A DNA stretch of 64,000 nucleotides from Pseudomonas sp. CFBP 13711 (GTDB lineage: Bacteria; Pseudomonadota; Gammaproteobacteria; Pseudomonadales; Pseudomonadaceae), in the NCBI RefSeq assembly GCF_014842265.1, contig NZ_JACYVI010000005.1, forward strand, positions 122,518 through 186,517, in the 5' to 3' direction. A program made the translations under genes and the position numbers. Under the pieces are notes generated by a model. That model was not told where the DNA came from and searched no databases. It saw only the letters and a program-made list of their open reading frames with translations. Each line of letters starts with the position of its first letter. Positions within the stretch are counted from its first letter, which is position 1. Of this stretch, positions 9,049 to 20,100 are shown piece after piece.

Positions 9049-9429
9049 TTACTCGATGACCAGAATGGCGTCCATTTCGACTTGAGCGCCACGCGGCAGC
9101 GCAGCCACGCCAATGGCGGCGCGCGCCGGGTACGGCTGTTCGAAATATTTGCCCATGATCTCGTTGACCTTGGCGAAGTGGCTCAGGTCAGTGAGGAAGA
9201 TATTCAGCTTGACGATGTCCTTGAACGAACCGCCTGCCGCTTCGGCCACCGCCTTCAGGTTTTCGAAGACCTGAACGGTCTGTGCTTCAAAGCCTTCGAC
9301 CAGTTCCATGGTCTTCGGGTCCAGCGGAATCTGGCCCGACATGTAGACGGTGTTGCCCGCCTTGATTGCCTGGGAGTAGGTGCCGATGGCGGCGGGGGCT
9401 TTGTCGCTGGAGATGACGGTCTTGCTCAT
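9049..9429 (-). CDS. ridA: RidA family enamine/imine deaminase
   Basis: 126 aa, full family length. RidA hydrolyses reactive 2-aminoacrylate and related imines released by PLP enzymes. The family signature is visible: the N-terminal [20 protein letters not shown], the substrate-binding Arg in [13 protein letters not shown] (about 105), and the C-terminal VEMDAILV. It lies 24 bp downstream of the spoT stop, a placement I recall for Pseudomonas, so it is probably in the rpoZ-spoT transcript. A second RidA-family gene is at 40240. Confidence 0.93.
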   Translation of the reverse strand: MSKTVISSDKAPAAIGTYSQAIKAGNTVYMSGQIPLDPKTMELVEGFEAQTVQVFENLKAVAEAAGGSFKDIVKLNIFLTDLSHFAKVNEIMGKYFEQPYPARAAIGVAALPRGAQVEMDAILVIE

Positions 9430-9453
9430 GAAAAACTCCTGTTTGCGGTTTGA

Positions 9454-11562
9454 CTACGCGCGCATACGGGTGATGCGGATCACGCCGGCCAGGGCGCGCA
9501 GTTTCTTGATCACACGAGCCAGATGCACGCGGTCGTGCACGCTGACCACCAGTTGGACCACGCTGATGCGACCATCGCGTTCATCCATACTGATTTTTTC
9601 GATGTTGCCGTCCGCGGCGTTGACGCTGCTGGCAAGCAAGGCGATCAGGCCACGCTGGTGTTCCAGTTCGACGCGCAACTCAACGTTGAATTCGCCGGTG
9701 ACGTCTTTGGCCCAGGACAGCTGAATGCACTTCTCGGGGTTGTGGCGGATTTCCGCGATGTTCCGACAGTTGTCCAGGTGCACGACCATGCCTTTGCCCG
9801 CGGACAGATGCCCGACGATCGGGTCGCCTGGAATCGGCGTGCAGCACTTGGCGTAGCTGAGGACCAGGCCTTCGGTGCCACGAATAGCCAGTGGACCTTC
9901 TGCGTTTGGCAGTTGATCGCCTTCACTGGCCAGCAATCGGCGAGCGACCACGTAAGCCATGCGGTTACCCAGGCCAATGTCTTCGAGCAGGTCTTCGATG
10001 ACCTCGACCCGGTACTCGGCAAGGATCAGGCGCACGCGTTCGGCCGGAATCTTTTCCAGCGTGCTGTCGAAGCCGTTGAGTACTTTGTTCAGCAGGCGTT
10101 CGCCGAGATTGATCGACTCCGATCGGCGCTGCAGTTTGAGCGCATGACGGATGTGCGTGCGGGCCTTGCCGGTCACGACAAAGTTGAGCCAGGCCGGATT
10201 CGGACGTGCTCCCGGCGCACTCACAATCTCGACGGTCGAGCCGCTTTGCAACGGTTCGGACAGCGGCGCCAGCCGGCGATTGATCCGGCAGGCGATGCAG
10301 CTGTTGCCAACGTCGGTGTGCACGGCATATGCGAAGTCCACCGCTGTGGAGCCTTTCGGCAGCTCCATGATTCGGCCCTTGGGCGTGAACACGTAGACCT
10401 CGTCCGGGAACAGGTCAATCTTCACGCTTTCGATGAATTCCAGCGAGTTACCCGCACGCTGCTGCATTTCCAGCACGCCCTTGACCCACTGACGGGCCCG
10501 CGCGTGGGTGCTTTTCGGCTGTTCATCGCCAGACGACTTGTACAGCCAGTGCGCGGCGATGCCGTTGTTGGCCATCTCTTCCATTTCGCGGGTACGAATC
10601 TGGATTTCGATGGGCACGCCGTGCATCCCGAACAGGGTGGTGTGCAGCGATTGATAGCCGTTGGCTTTCGGGATCGCGATGTAATCCTTGAAGCGGCCGG
10701 GCAGCGGCTTGTACAAATTATGCACAGCGCCGAGCACGCGATAGCAGGTGTCGACCTTGTCGACGATAATCCTGAACGCGTAGACGTCCATGATCTCGTT
10801 GAAGGCCCGGCGCTTGCCGCGCATCTTTTTGTAGATGCCATACAAATGCTTCTGACGACCGCTGACTTCGCCTTCGATGCCGTCAACGGCGAGGCAGTGG
10901 CTCAGCGACTCTTCGATCTTGTTGACCAGTTCCTTGCGGTTGCCGCGCGCGCGCTTGACCGCCTGGCCAATGCGCGAAGAGCGCATCGGGTACATCGCCT
11001 TGAAACCCAAGTCTTCGAATTCGATGCGCACGCTGTGCATGCCAAGACGATTGGCGATAGGGGCGTAGATTTCGAGGGTTTCTTTGGCGATGCGACGGCG
11101 CTTCTCTCCGGAAAGGACTTCCAGCGTGCGCATGTTATGCAGGCGGTCGGCGAGCTTGACCAGAATCACACGGATGTCCCGCGCCATGGCCATCGCCATC
11201 TTCTGGAAGTTCTCGGCCTGAGCTTCGGCTTTGGTCTCGAAGTTCATCTGGGTCAGTTTGCTGACCCCGTCGACCAATTCGGCCACCGTTTCGCCAAACT
11301 GTGCGCAGAGCGCTTCTTTGGCGATGCCGGTGTCTTCGATCACGTCATGCAGCATGGCGGCCATCAGGCTCTGATGGTCCATGTGCATGTCGGCAAGAAT
11401 ATTGGCCACCGCCAGCGGATGCGTGACGTAGGCTTCGCCGCTGCGACGGCGTTGGCCGTCGTGGGCTTGTTCGGCGTAGAAGTACGCCCGGCGGACCAGA
11501 TTGACCTGGTCTGCGCCGAGGTAGGTCGCGAGGCGATCGGCGAGGGCGTCTATGCTCGGCAA
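9454..11562 (-). CDS. spoT: Bifunctional (p)ppGpp synthetase/hydrolase SpoT
   Basis: 702 aa. Domains in order: an HD hydrolase domain (about 20-200, THPLAVANILADMH and MLHDVIEDT), a RelA/SpoT synthetase domain (about 230-350, YRVLGAVHNLYKPLPGRFKDY), a TGS domain (about 385-450, VYVFTPKGRIMELPKGSTAVDFAY), a conserved middle region and a C-terminal ACT domain (about 630-702). The intact HD motif supports SpoT rather than RelA. It controls the stringent response. It starts 60 bp downstream of rpoZ, the usual rpoZ-spoT operon. Confidence 0.97.
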   Translation of the reverse strand: MPSIDALADRLATYLGADQVNLVRRAYFYAEQAHDGQRRRSGEAYVTHPLAVANILADMHMDHQSLMAAMLHDVIEDTGIAKEALCAQFGETVAELVDGVSKLTQMNFETKAEAQAENFQKMAMAMARDIRVILVKLADRLHNMRTLEVLSGEKRRRIAKETLEIYAPIANRLGMHSVRIEFEDLGFKAMYPMRSSRIGQAVKRARGNRKELVNKIEESLSHCLAVDGIEGEVSGRQKHLYGIYKKMRGKRRAFNEIMDVYAFRIIVDKVDTCYRVLGAVHNLYKPLPGRFKDYIAIPKANGYQSLHTTLFGMHGVPIEIQIRTREMEEMANNGIAAHWLYKSSGDEQPKSTHARARQWVKGVLEMQQRAGNSLEFIESVKIDLFPDEVYVFTPKGRIMELPKGSTAVDFAYAVHTDVGNSCIACRINRRLAPLSEPLQSGSTVEIVSAPGARPNPAWLNFVVTGKARTHIRHALKLQRRSESINLGERLLNKVLNGFDSTLEKIPAERVRLILAEYRVEVIEDLLEDIGLGNRMAYVVARRLLASEGDQLPNAEGPLAIRGTEGLVLSYAKCCTPIPGDPIVGHLSAGKGMVVHLDNCRNIAEIRHNPEKCIQLSWAKDVTGEFNVELRVELEHQRGLIALLASSVNAADGNIEKISMDERDGRISVVQLVVSVHDRVHLARVIKKLRALAGVIRITRMRA

Positions 11563-11622
11563 GATAAATCTCCTTGCCGAAGGCTGTGACCCTGCGCCTT
11601 GCTACGTCGACCAGGCATAGGC

Positions 11623-11886
11623 TTAGACGGCCTCGCTGGACTCGTCCTCGAATGCGGCGAACAGTGGTTCATCTTCAACGATTTCGGCTTCTGCGATAAC
11701 AGCGTAATCCATCAGGCCTGCAGCGATTTCACGCAGGGCCACTACGGTAGGCTTGTCGTTTTCCCATGCCAGCTTTGGCTCTTTGCCACCGGTCGCCAGT
11801 TGACGCGAGCGCTTGGTGGCGAGCATGACCAGCTCAAAACGGTTATCTACATGTTCCAGGCAGTCTTCAACGGTCACGCGGGCCAT
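11623..11886 (-). CDS. rpoZ: RNA polymerase omega subunit
   Basis: 87 aa from the ATG beginning [11 protein letters not shown], the conserved start of omega; the frame opens six codons earlier but those are not family sequence. Residues 16-60 hold the conserved core [15 protein letters not shown]. Omega helps fold and assemble the beta-prime subunit. It is upstream of spoT and probably co-transcribed with it. Confidence 0.95.
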   Translation of the reverse strand: MARVTVEDCLEHVDNRFELVMLATKRSRQLATGGKEPKLAWENDKPTVVALREIAAGLMDYAVIAEAEIVEDEPLFAAFEDESSEAV

Positions 11887-11950
11887 GGGTATTCCTCGTA
11901 GCAAAAGCGATATGCGCGGTGCCCGAATGGGCGAGCGGACTCGACAGTCT

Positions 11951-11982
11951 AAAAAATCACCAGCGTTTAGGGAAGCGCTGAT
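11951..11982 (-). terminator. Hairpin plus T-tract after gmk
   Basis: Read on the minus strand, a CAGCG/CGCTG stem (loop about 10 bases) is followed by GTGATTTTTTAG. It lies between the gmk stop and rpoZ start and may end or attenuate the yicC-gmk transcript. A second palindrome (gcccggttttgccgggc, about 11990-12006) lies between it and gmk but has no T-tract in the right place. Confidence 0.5.
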
Positions 11983-12015
11983 TTCAATAGCCCGGTTTTG
12001 CCGGGCAAAAACCGA

Positions 12016-13513
<1,498 letters not shown>

Positions 13514-13759
13514 GGGAAGTACCTCTATAAATTCAGGCGTTTGCGGATAGCCGGTCCGGGATGAATCCCCGGCAAAGTGTCGTGGGGAAACGACTGGCTA
13601 TAAAGGCGCAGGATTGTAGCTCAGTGCAGGGTGTGCGCCCAAATGTGGCATTGTCGCAAGCGATGCGCGGCGTCGTGATCCTGCTGTCCGGCAGTGCCCT
13701 TCAGCAGCGTTCGTTGTGAGCGATGTGTCTTTAGATGTCCCAAGCCGTGCCTGCACCTC

Positions 13760-13765
13760 TATAAT
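13760..13765 (+). promoter_or_regulatory. Candidate -10 element for rph
   Basis: TATAAT lies 39 bp upstream of the rph start, but no good -35 is seen at the right distance. The rest of 13514-13759, between divergent yicC and rph, shows no gene or clear repeat. Confidence 0.4.
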
Positions 13766-13803
13766 GCAGACCAGTTTTCCGTCTCCCAGTACAGGTATCC
13801 CAG

Positions 13804-14526
13804 ATGAAACGTCCAAGTGGTCGCGCTGCCGATCAGCTTCGCCCGATCCGCATCACCCGCAACTACACCAAGCACGCCGAGGGTTCTGTGCTGGTCGAGT
13901 TCGGTGATACCAAGGTGATCTGCACCGTCAGCGTTGAAAACGGCGTTCCGCGTTTTCTCAAGGGCCAGGGCCAGGGCTGGTTGACGGCTGAGTACGGCAT
14001 GCTGCCTCGCGCAACGGGCGAGCGTAACCAGCGCGAAGCCAGCCGTGGCAAGCAGGGCGGCCGTACCCTCGAAATCCAGCGCCTGATCGGCCGCTCGCTG
14101 CGTGCGGCACTGGACATGTCCAAGCTGGGTGAAATCACCTTGTATGTCGACTGCGACGTGATCCAGGCAGACGGCGGGACACGCACTGCGTCGATCACCG
14201 GCTCCATGGTTGCGCTGATCGATGCACTCAAATCGATCAAAAAGCGTGGCGGCCTGAAGGGTGGCGATCCGCTGAAGCAGATGATCGCAGCCGTATCGGT
14301 GGGCATGTATCAGGGCGAGCCGGTCCTGGACCTGGATTATCTTGAAGACTCTGCGGCCGAGACCGACCTCAACGTGGTCATGACCAATGCGGGCGGTTTC
14401 ATCGAAGTGCAGGGCACTGCCGAGGGCGCGCCGTTCCAGCCTGAAGACTTGAACGCGATGCTGGCACTGGCTCAAAAAGGCATGAGCGAAATCTTCGAAC
14501 TGCAGCAGGCGGCACTGGCCGACTGA
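13804..14526 (+). CDS. rph: Ribonuclease PH
   Basis: 240 aa, full length. A 3'-5' phosphorolytic exoribonuclease that trims tRNA 3' ends. Family features are continuous: [15 protein letters not shown] at the start, [20 protein letters not shown] with the conserved phosphate-site residues, the [16 protein letters not shown] block and [18 protein letters not shown]. Unlike E. coli K-12 rph there is no frameshift. Transcribed divergently from yicC. Confidence 0.97.
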   Translation: MKRPSGRAADQLRPIRITRNYTKHAEGSVLVEFGDTKVICTVSVENGVPRFLKGQGQGWLTAEYGMLPRATGERNQREASRGKQGGRTLEIQRLIGRSLRAALDMSKLGEITLYVDCDVIQADGGTRTASITGSMVALIDALKSIKKRGGLKGGDPLKQMIAAVSVGMYQGEPVLDLDYLEDSAAETDLNVVMTNAGGFIEVQGTAEGAPFQPEDLNAMLALAQKGMSEIFELQQAALAD

Positions 14527-14580
14527 TCGGTTTCTACGTCAGAACACCACGTCAGAGCACTACATCAAAACAGGGAAAGC

Positions 14581-14952
14581 ATGATGATCGAGAGTCAGTC
14601 GCCGTTGCCAACGCCGAGTAAAGAAGTCCGTCAGTGGGCGATGCTGTGCCACTTCGCGGCGTTCTTCGGCCTGATCTTCCCGTTCGGCAATTTGCTCGGG
14701 CCCCTGATCGTCTGGCAGCTCAAGAAAGAAGTCGACCCGTACATCGATGCCCAGGGGAAGGAAGCCCTCAATTTTCAGATCACCGTCGCCATCGCCGCGA
14801 TGATCTGTTTTTTGCTGATGGTAGTGATTATCGGCTTTCCGCTGTTGATGCTGGTGGGCGTCGGCGCGCTGGTGCTGACGATCATCGCGGGCGTCAAGGT
14901 CAATGACGGCATCGCCTACCGCTATCCGTTTACCTGGCGGTTGATCAAGTAA
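14581..14952 (+). CDS. DUF4870 small membrane protein
   Basis: 123 aa. Contains W-A-x-x-C-H near the N-terminus and about three membrane helices (about 20-45, 65-85, 88-105), with the family segment DPYIDAQGKEALNFQIT between helices 1 and 2. DUF4870 has no settled function. It follows rph by 54 bp on the same strand and is followed by a strong terminator, so it may share the rph transcript. Confidence 0.85.
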   Translation: MMIESQSPLPTPSKEVRQWAMLCHFAAFFGLIFPFGNLLGPLIVWQLKKEVDPYIDAQGKEALNFQITVAIAAMICFLLMVVIIGFPLLMLVGVGALVLTIIAGVKVNDGIAYRYPFTWRLIK

Positions 14953-14994
14953 GACTTCACGGGGATCGGGCAAATGCCTGATCTGCGGACAAAC

Positions 14995-15022
14995 AAAAGC
15001 CGACTTCACGTCGGCTTTTTTT
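14995..15022. terminator. Bidirectional intrinsic terminator between DUF4870 gene and crc
   Basis: aaaagccgacttcacgtcgg followed by cttttttt forms a perfect GCCGAC/GTCGGC stem with A-tract on one side and T-tract on the other. It can end both the rph-DUF4870 transcript and the converging crc transcript. Confidence 0.9.
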
Positions 15023-15035
15023 GAGCAACTGAACG

Positions 15036-15815
15036 TCAGATGGTGAGCGTCCAGTCGTAATCCACGATCAGCGGCGCGTGTTGCGAGAAGCGCGGCTGGC
15101 GTGGAAGGCGCGCACTGCGTACGAAACGACGCAGGCCCGGGGTCAGCAGTTGATAATCGAAGCGCCAGCCCAGGTTGAGCATCTCGGCCTGTTCGTTATC
15201 CGGCCACCAGCTGTACTGATCGCCTTCACGGCTGACTTCGCGCAGGGCATCGACATAACCCATGTTGCCAACGATCTCGTCCATCCATGCACGCTCTGGT
15301 GCCAGGAAGCCCGGAGATTGCTGGCTGTCACGCCAGTTCTTGATGTCCAGCTTCTGTTGCGCCACATACAGCGAGCCACAGTAAATGTACTCGCGACGTT
15401 TGCGCCGCTGCTTGTCGAGGTACTTGCCGAAATCGTCCATGAGCTTGAATTTCTGATTCAAGTCTTCATCGCCGTTCATCCCGGAAGGAAGCAGCAACGT
15501 AGCGATACTGACTTTGTCGAAATCTGCCTGCAGGTAACGCCCGTAACGGTCAGCCGTCTCGAAACCAAGACCGTTGATAACTGCCTTCGGCTGCAGCCGC
15601 GAGTAAAGCGCCACGCCACCCTGGGCAGGCACTTCGGCTTCGCAGGCATATAGGAAGTAGCCGTCCAGTTGGAAGGCTGGGTCGTCCAGTTCAAAGGCGG
15701 AGGCGCGGGTGTCCTGAAGGCAGATGACGTCGGCATTCTGGGCTTGCAGCCAACTGAGCAAACCACGCTCGACTGCAGCCTGAATACCATTAACGTTCAC
15801 ACTGATGATCCGCAT
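15036..15815 (-). CDS. crc: Catabolite repression control protein Crc
   Basis: 259 aa from the ATG giving MRIISVNVNGIQAA; the frame opens four codons earlier. The fold is that of exonuclease III/EEP nucleases, but active-site motifs are changed: the usual LQExK is LQDTRA and the terminal SDHCP is QHAPLI. This is characteristic of Pseudomonas Crc, which has no nuclease activity and instead works with Hfq to repress translation of catabolic mRNAs. The position between rph and pyrE is the conserved one. Divergent from pyrE. Confidence 0.95.
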   Translation of the reverse strand: MRIISVNVNGIQAAVERGLLSWLQAQNADVICLQDTRASAFELDDPAFQLDGYFLYACEAEVPAQGGVALYSRLQPKAVINGLGFETADRYGRYLQADFDKVSIATLLLPSGMNGDEDLNQKFKLMDDFGKYLDKQRRKRREYIYCGSLYVAQQKLDIKNWRDSQQSPGFLAPERAWMDEIVGNMGYVDALREVSREGDQYSWWPDNEQAEMLNLGWRFDYQLLTPGLRRFVRSARLPRQPRFSQHAPLIVDYDWTLTI

Positions 15816-15897
15816 AAATGGCCCCAAAAATCACGTGCGTGTATGATACCCGAGCTCTACCTAATTAGCTAAATCCGTGGTATTCGGGGCTTTTTTC

Positions 15898-16539
15898 ATG
15901 CAGGCGTATCAACGCGATTTCATTCGTTTTGCCATCGATCGCGGAGTTTTGCGCTTCGGTGAGTTCACATTGAAGTCTGGGCGCACCAGTCCTTACTTCT
16001 TCAATGCCGGTCTTTTCAACAGTGGTTCGGCCCTCGCCCAACTGGGTAAGTTCTACGCCGCTGCCGTTGTTGAAAGCGGTATCTCCTTCGATGTTCTGTT
16101 CGGCCCGGCCTACAAGGGTATTCCCCTTGCAGCGGCGACTGCCGTGGCGCTGGCCGACCATCACAGCCTCGACCTACCCTGGTGCTTCAACCGCAAAGAG
16201 GCCAAGGCCCATGGCGAAGGCGGCAGCCTGGTGGGCGCGCCGTTGACCGGAAATGTGCTGATCATCGATGACGTAATAACTGCAGGCACCGCTATTCGCG
16301 AAGTCATGCAGATCATTCAGGCCCAGGGCGCGAACGCTGCCGGCGTGCTGATCGCGTTGAACCGCCAGGAGCGCGGCAATGGCGAGCTGTCTGCCATTCA
16401 GGAAGTCGAGCGTGATTTCGGCATTCCGGTGGTGAGCATCGTTTCGTTGAATCAGGTGCTGGAATTCCTGGCCGACGATCCGCAGCTCAAGCAGCACTTG
16501 CCTGCCGTCGAGGCTTACCGGGCTCAATACGGAATCTGA
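15898..16539 (+). CDS. pyrE: Orotate phosphoribosyltransferase
   Basis: 213 aa from the ATG giving [20 protein letters not shown], which matches the family start; an in-frame start seven codons upstream is less likely. The PRPP-binding motif [16 protein letters not shown] is at about 119-134 and the orotate-site segment [18 protein letters not shown] near the N-terminus. Makes OMP in pyrimidine synthesis. Followed 12 bp later by the DUF4124 gene. Confidence 0.97.
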   Translation: MQAYQRDFIRFAIDRGVLRFGEFTLKSGRTSPYFFNAGLFNSGSALAQLGKFYAAAVVESGISFDVLFGPAYKGIPLAAATAVALADHHSLDLPWCFNRKEAKAHGEGGSLVGAPLTGNVLIIDDVITAGTAIREVMQIIQAQGANAAGVLIALNRQERGNGELSAIQEVERDFGIPVVSIVSLNQVLEFLADDPQLKQHLPAVEAYRAQYGI

Positions 16540-16551
16540 GCCTCCAAAAGG

Positions 16552-17163
16552 ATGCGGTTTATGCTCAAGCTGGGCACGTTGGGTTTTTGTCTGTCGCTGG
16601 GTTTGGGTTGCATCGCGAGTGTTCAAGCGGACGACGCCCCGGGCATCGTGCTGTATCGCTACGTCGACAATCGCGGCGTGACCGTGCTCGATCGCCAGGG
16701 CGTGCCCCCGGAGTACGTCGGCAAGGGTTATGAAGTGCTGAATCAGCGCGGTCGCGTGGTGCAGACGATACCGCCTGCACCTTCGGCCGATGAACTGCGC
16801 GATGCCCAGGCCGCCAAGCTGCAGTCCGACGCCGATGCGCATCTGCTTCGGCTGTACACCAGCGTCGAAGACGTCGACCGGGCGAAGAATCGTCGGCTCG
16901 CTGAACTCGACGGCTTGATCGTCGTGGCTCAAGGCAACATTCAGAACCTCGTCACGCAGCAGGGCGCACTTCAGACGCAGGCGGCTGATCAGGAGCGGGC
17001 AGGGCATCCTGTGCCCAAGACGCTGCTCGATCAGATGGACGACCTGCGCGATCAGCAGCAGAACCTGAAAGTCGACATCCTGCGCTATCAGACTGCGCGA
17101 ACCCAGGCCGAAACCGAGTTCGCGCAAGATCGTGCGCGGTTGCAGAAGCTTTTGGGCCGCTAG
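16552..17163 (+). CDS. DUF4124 domain-containing periplasmic protein
   Basis: 203 aa. A signal peptide (about 1-26, ending SVQA) is followed by the DUF4124-type motif YRYVDNRGVTVLDRQGVP and then a long helical, probably coiled-coil region (about 75-200) rich in Q, D and R. Exported; function unknown. Only 12 bp after pyrE on the same strand, so probably co-transcribed. It converges with the toxin-like gene at 17185. Confidence 0.8.
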   Translation: MRFMLKLGTLGFCLSLGLGCIASVQADDAPGIVLYRYVDNRGVTVLDRQGVPPEYVGKGYEVLNQRGRVVQTIPPAPSADELRDAQAAKLQSDADAHLLRLYTSVEDVDRAKNRRLAELDGLIVVAQGNIQNLVTQQGALQTQAADQERAGHPVPKTLLDQMDDLRDQQQNLKVDILRYQTARTQAETEFAQDRARLQKLLGR

Positions 17164-17184
17164 CCTGCGCGCCCTCGCTTCGGA

Positions 17185-20100
17185 TCAGACGATCAGCACC
17201 GGGACAGTCTCAAGCTGCATGTCGAGCGCAGCGGCAAGCCGATGATTGCCGTTGACGACCGGATAAGCGCCGTTTTCCAGCTCCCTGACGTGGATAGGCG
17301 GCAGGTATTGCCCTTCGGTAATGCCTGACTTGATGTCGTCCATCCGCTTCTGAATCAACTCTCCTCGACCGGGGTTCAGGCGCTGTGGGGCGACCTGCAT
17401 GACATTAGCCTGAAGTGCAGGGTCTACACGCCATGTTTTCAGGGTGGCATGGTTATAAAACCTGAAAACGCTCACCCGCAAGTTGGTGAGGGCGTCCAGA
17501 TATACCCCGTCGTACACATCATGGAGCGCGATGCTTTTGCTGCCGTTGACGGTTTCGTAGATAAACAGCGGCGTTCCGTCCTCCATAGCTTCTCTGATGG
17601 CAGTGAGCTGCTCTGGCGTTGCACTGATGCCATTGACCTTCATCACGTCTGCCAGATCAGTAGTGGCATCGATCGCAGGGCCCAGCGTGCCGCTATCGGG
17701 TCCCGCGATGGGGTTTTTCATCGCGCCTCGGCCAGACAGGGGATAGCCCGTCCTGCCGTTAATGCGTTGCAGTGAATTCCCGATGGCTCGTCGCGCGATC
17801 AGCCGTGGGCCATATGCGCACCCCGAGGTAATCAGGTAATAGGCGCCGTGCGTGCGAGACACAGCGTTGGAGATTCTGCGCACAGGCACATTCTCAATGT
17901 CCCCGACTTTGGCTAGGACATCCATGGTGCTCGTGCCGTGCCATTGCGTGGGCGTTGTGATGGTGGGGATGCCAGAGACGTGGCGCAGGCCCTGGCTTAT
18001 GCCTGCCGTTGACCTGGCGATGCCGTGCATTCGACGAGCCAGGGCATGAAAGGCGTTCATATTGAACGCCTTTGAAGCGAGCAGCTTGCCGATGGCCCCA
18101 GGCATGAAAGTGCTGGAAGCGCGTGTCGCTCGATACACATGAGCAGAGCTCAGAAATACGGCGGGCATCAACTGCGCGAATGTCGGCAGGGCCCGCATAA
18201 CACTCAGCTTGCCCGCATTGAATGCCAGTCTGATTGCACCTCGTAAAAGCCTCAATGCCGGGATGCCGAAAGTGAGCGCGTCCAGCGTACAGGCGACGGC
18301 GGGTGACTCATCCGTCGCAATCGCATTGGTGCAGGCGAGCCCTGGAACGAACAGTTCAAGACTGCGCAAGAGTGGAGGGTAGTTGCTGGCCACCTCTTCC
18401 GATGCTGTTTGATGGCGATGATAGAGGTAGGCGTCATGGGAGTAAAAAAACAGGTGGGTTGTCGCTACCTCGAACGAAATGTCCTTCAAGCGTGCCGATG
18501 TCAGGGCAGCGCCTGCATCGTCGGGCAGGGAGGCGAGCGGGGCGAGCTCGGCGACCATTTCGCTGATGACCACAGAGGTTTTGCCGGGTTGTGGCTTGGT
18601 AAGGTTGGCGTAGGCGTCCCAGTCGATACCCACGGCATTTCCGGACACGATTTCCAGCGCTGAGGGCAGTGCTGAAGGAAAGGGATGCGCACGCCGGGTA
18701 GGAATTGCCAAATGGGTATGACGTACGGCTACGCCCACGAGAGGGAAAAGCTCGTAGTAAAAAGTGTCTTCCCGGTCCGCACATTCGAGGATAAAACCGT
18801 AGCGACCCCGCTTACGTTCTCTGTCTTGTGGCACTTCGAACCCTGCGAGTTTCCCCGTGGATGTGCGCACCGTATGAATCTTCACCCTCCCGCAGTGAAG
18901 CGCTCTTCGATCCTCGGCGGGCAACTGCGTCAGCAACTCCTCGATGATAAATGCGTAGGCGGCTTTTGCTCGCGCTTCATAGAACCGGTATTGCGCTTCA
19001 AACATCCTCGGAATATCGATGCCGATAAGCGGGGTCGAGATCCTCTCAAACCCTCCTCTGACTGGCGCTCGGGGCGTGACAGGTTTGAACGTGTCGGTCC
19101 CGTTCACCAGTTCTCCCGCTGAAAAAACGTCCAGCAAGTAAAAACGAGAAGCGTCGCTTGAAGGGTCACTGCGCAATAAATGTTCAAGTCGCCTGCTGAA
19201 AGCGGCGGGATACATGAGCATTTTTTTGATGTCGTCGGCCTCGGCGCCAAAAATGTCGCGAAGCTTGCCCATCGCTAGTCGAACGCGATCAGGTACCTCA
19301 CGGGTCATTCCCTCGGCCGCCTCCAACGCATTGGCAATGTAACCGTCCAGGGCGGCCGCTGCCGCGTCCATCTCCGACAGCGAAAAGTCGTTAGTGCCCT
19401 CACTGCGCGATAGTCCATTGGCGGTCGCCCACTTCAGGCTGGGAAGTGCGCGGGTGGTGGCAATCAAGGTCAGCTCTTCATAGCTCGCCTCCTTGCTCAA
19501 GTTCATGGGCAACTGAATCACTTCTTCGAACGTGAGCGTCGATGCCAACGCTGGAGCAAGCGTATTGCCGAGTGATACGCCATGAACGAAATTCACCCAC
19601 GCCGCCGTGCCGTATCGCAGGTCTTCATCGATGCCCTCCACCACGAAGTCAGGAATGGCAGGCGAAAGGATGTACAGCGCCAGCTCAGGCGTGGCGGTCT
19701 TTGCTGCGAGTGCGTTGAGCAGCCGTGTCTGACGCTGCCGGTAGGTCAGGCCCCAATTCTGCGGCCCCTCCAGATCACAACCCGCAACGTGTCCTGGCCT
19801 TTGGTACTCGGGGGGATTGAGCTCCAGCATGAGCGCCGCCCATACCAGTTGCTGGCGAATGACCGGGGCGGTGACCTCACCATCCTCGCCGCCGTACCAT
19901 TCCAGCGCCTTGAGCAGTTGACCGGCGAGCGTCTCGGCCGGCGCAGAGCTGAGCATCGAGTCGAGGACGATGCTCAGGGATTTTTGCGTTGGCCTGGCAG
20001 CGTTGGCGCCTGGCTTCAAGACGGCCAAATGGGGGGCCGCGAGGAGCGACAGCAACGTCTGCGTACCTTGGGTGTCGTTCGGCTGTGGCGTGTTTTGCAA

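Noticed and set aside
9523..11589. 688-codon open frame on the plus strand
   Set aside because: Antisense of spoT; same shadow pattern.
11990..12006. gcccggttttgccgggc palindrome as gmk terminator
   Set aside because: On the gmk strand the T-run precedes rather than follows the stem; the hairpin at 11951-11982 fits better.
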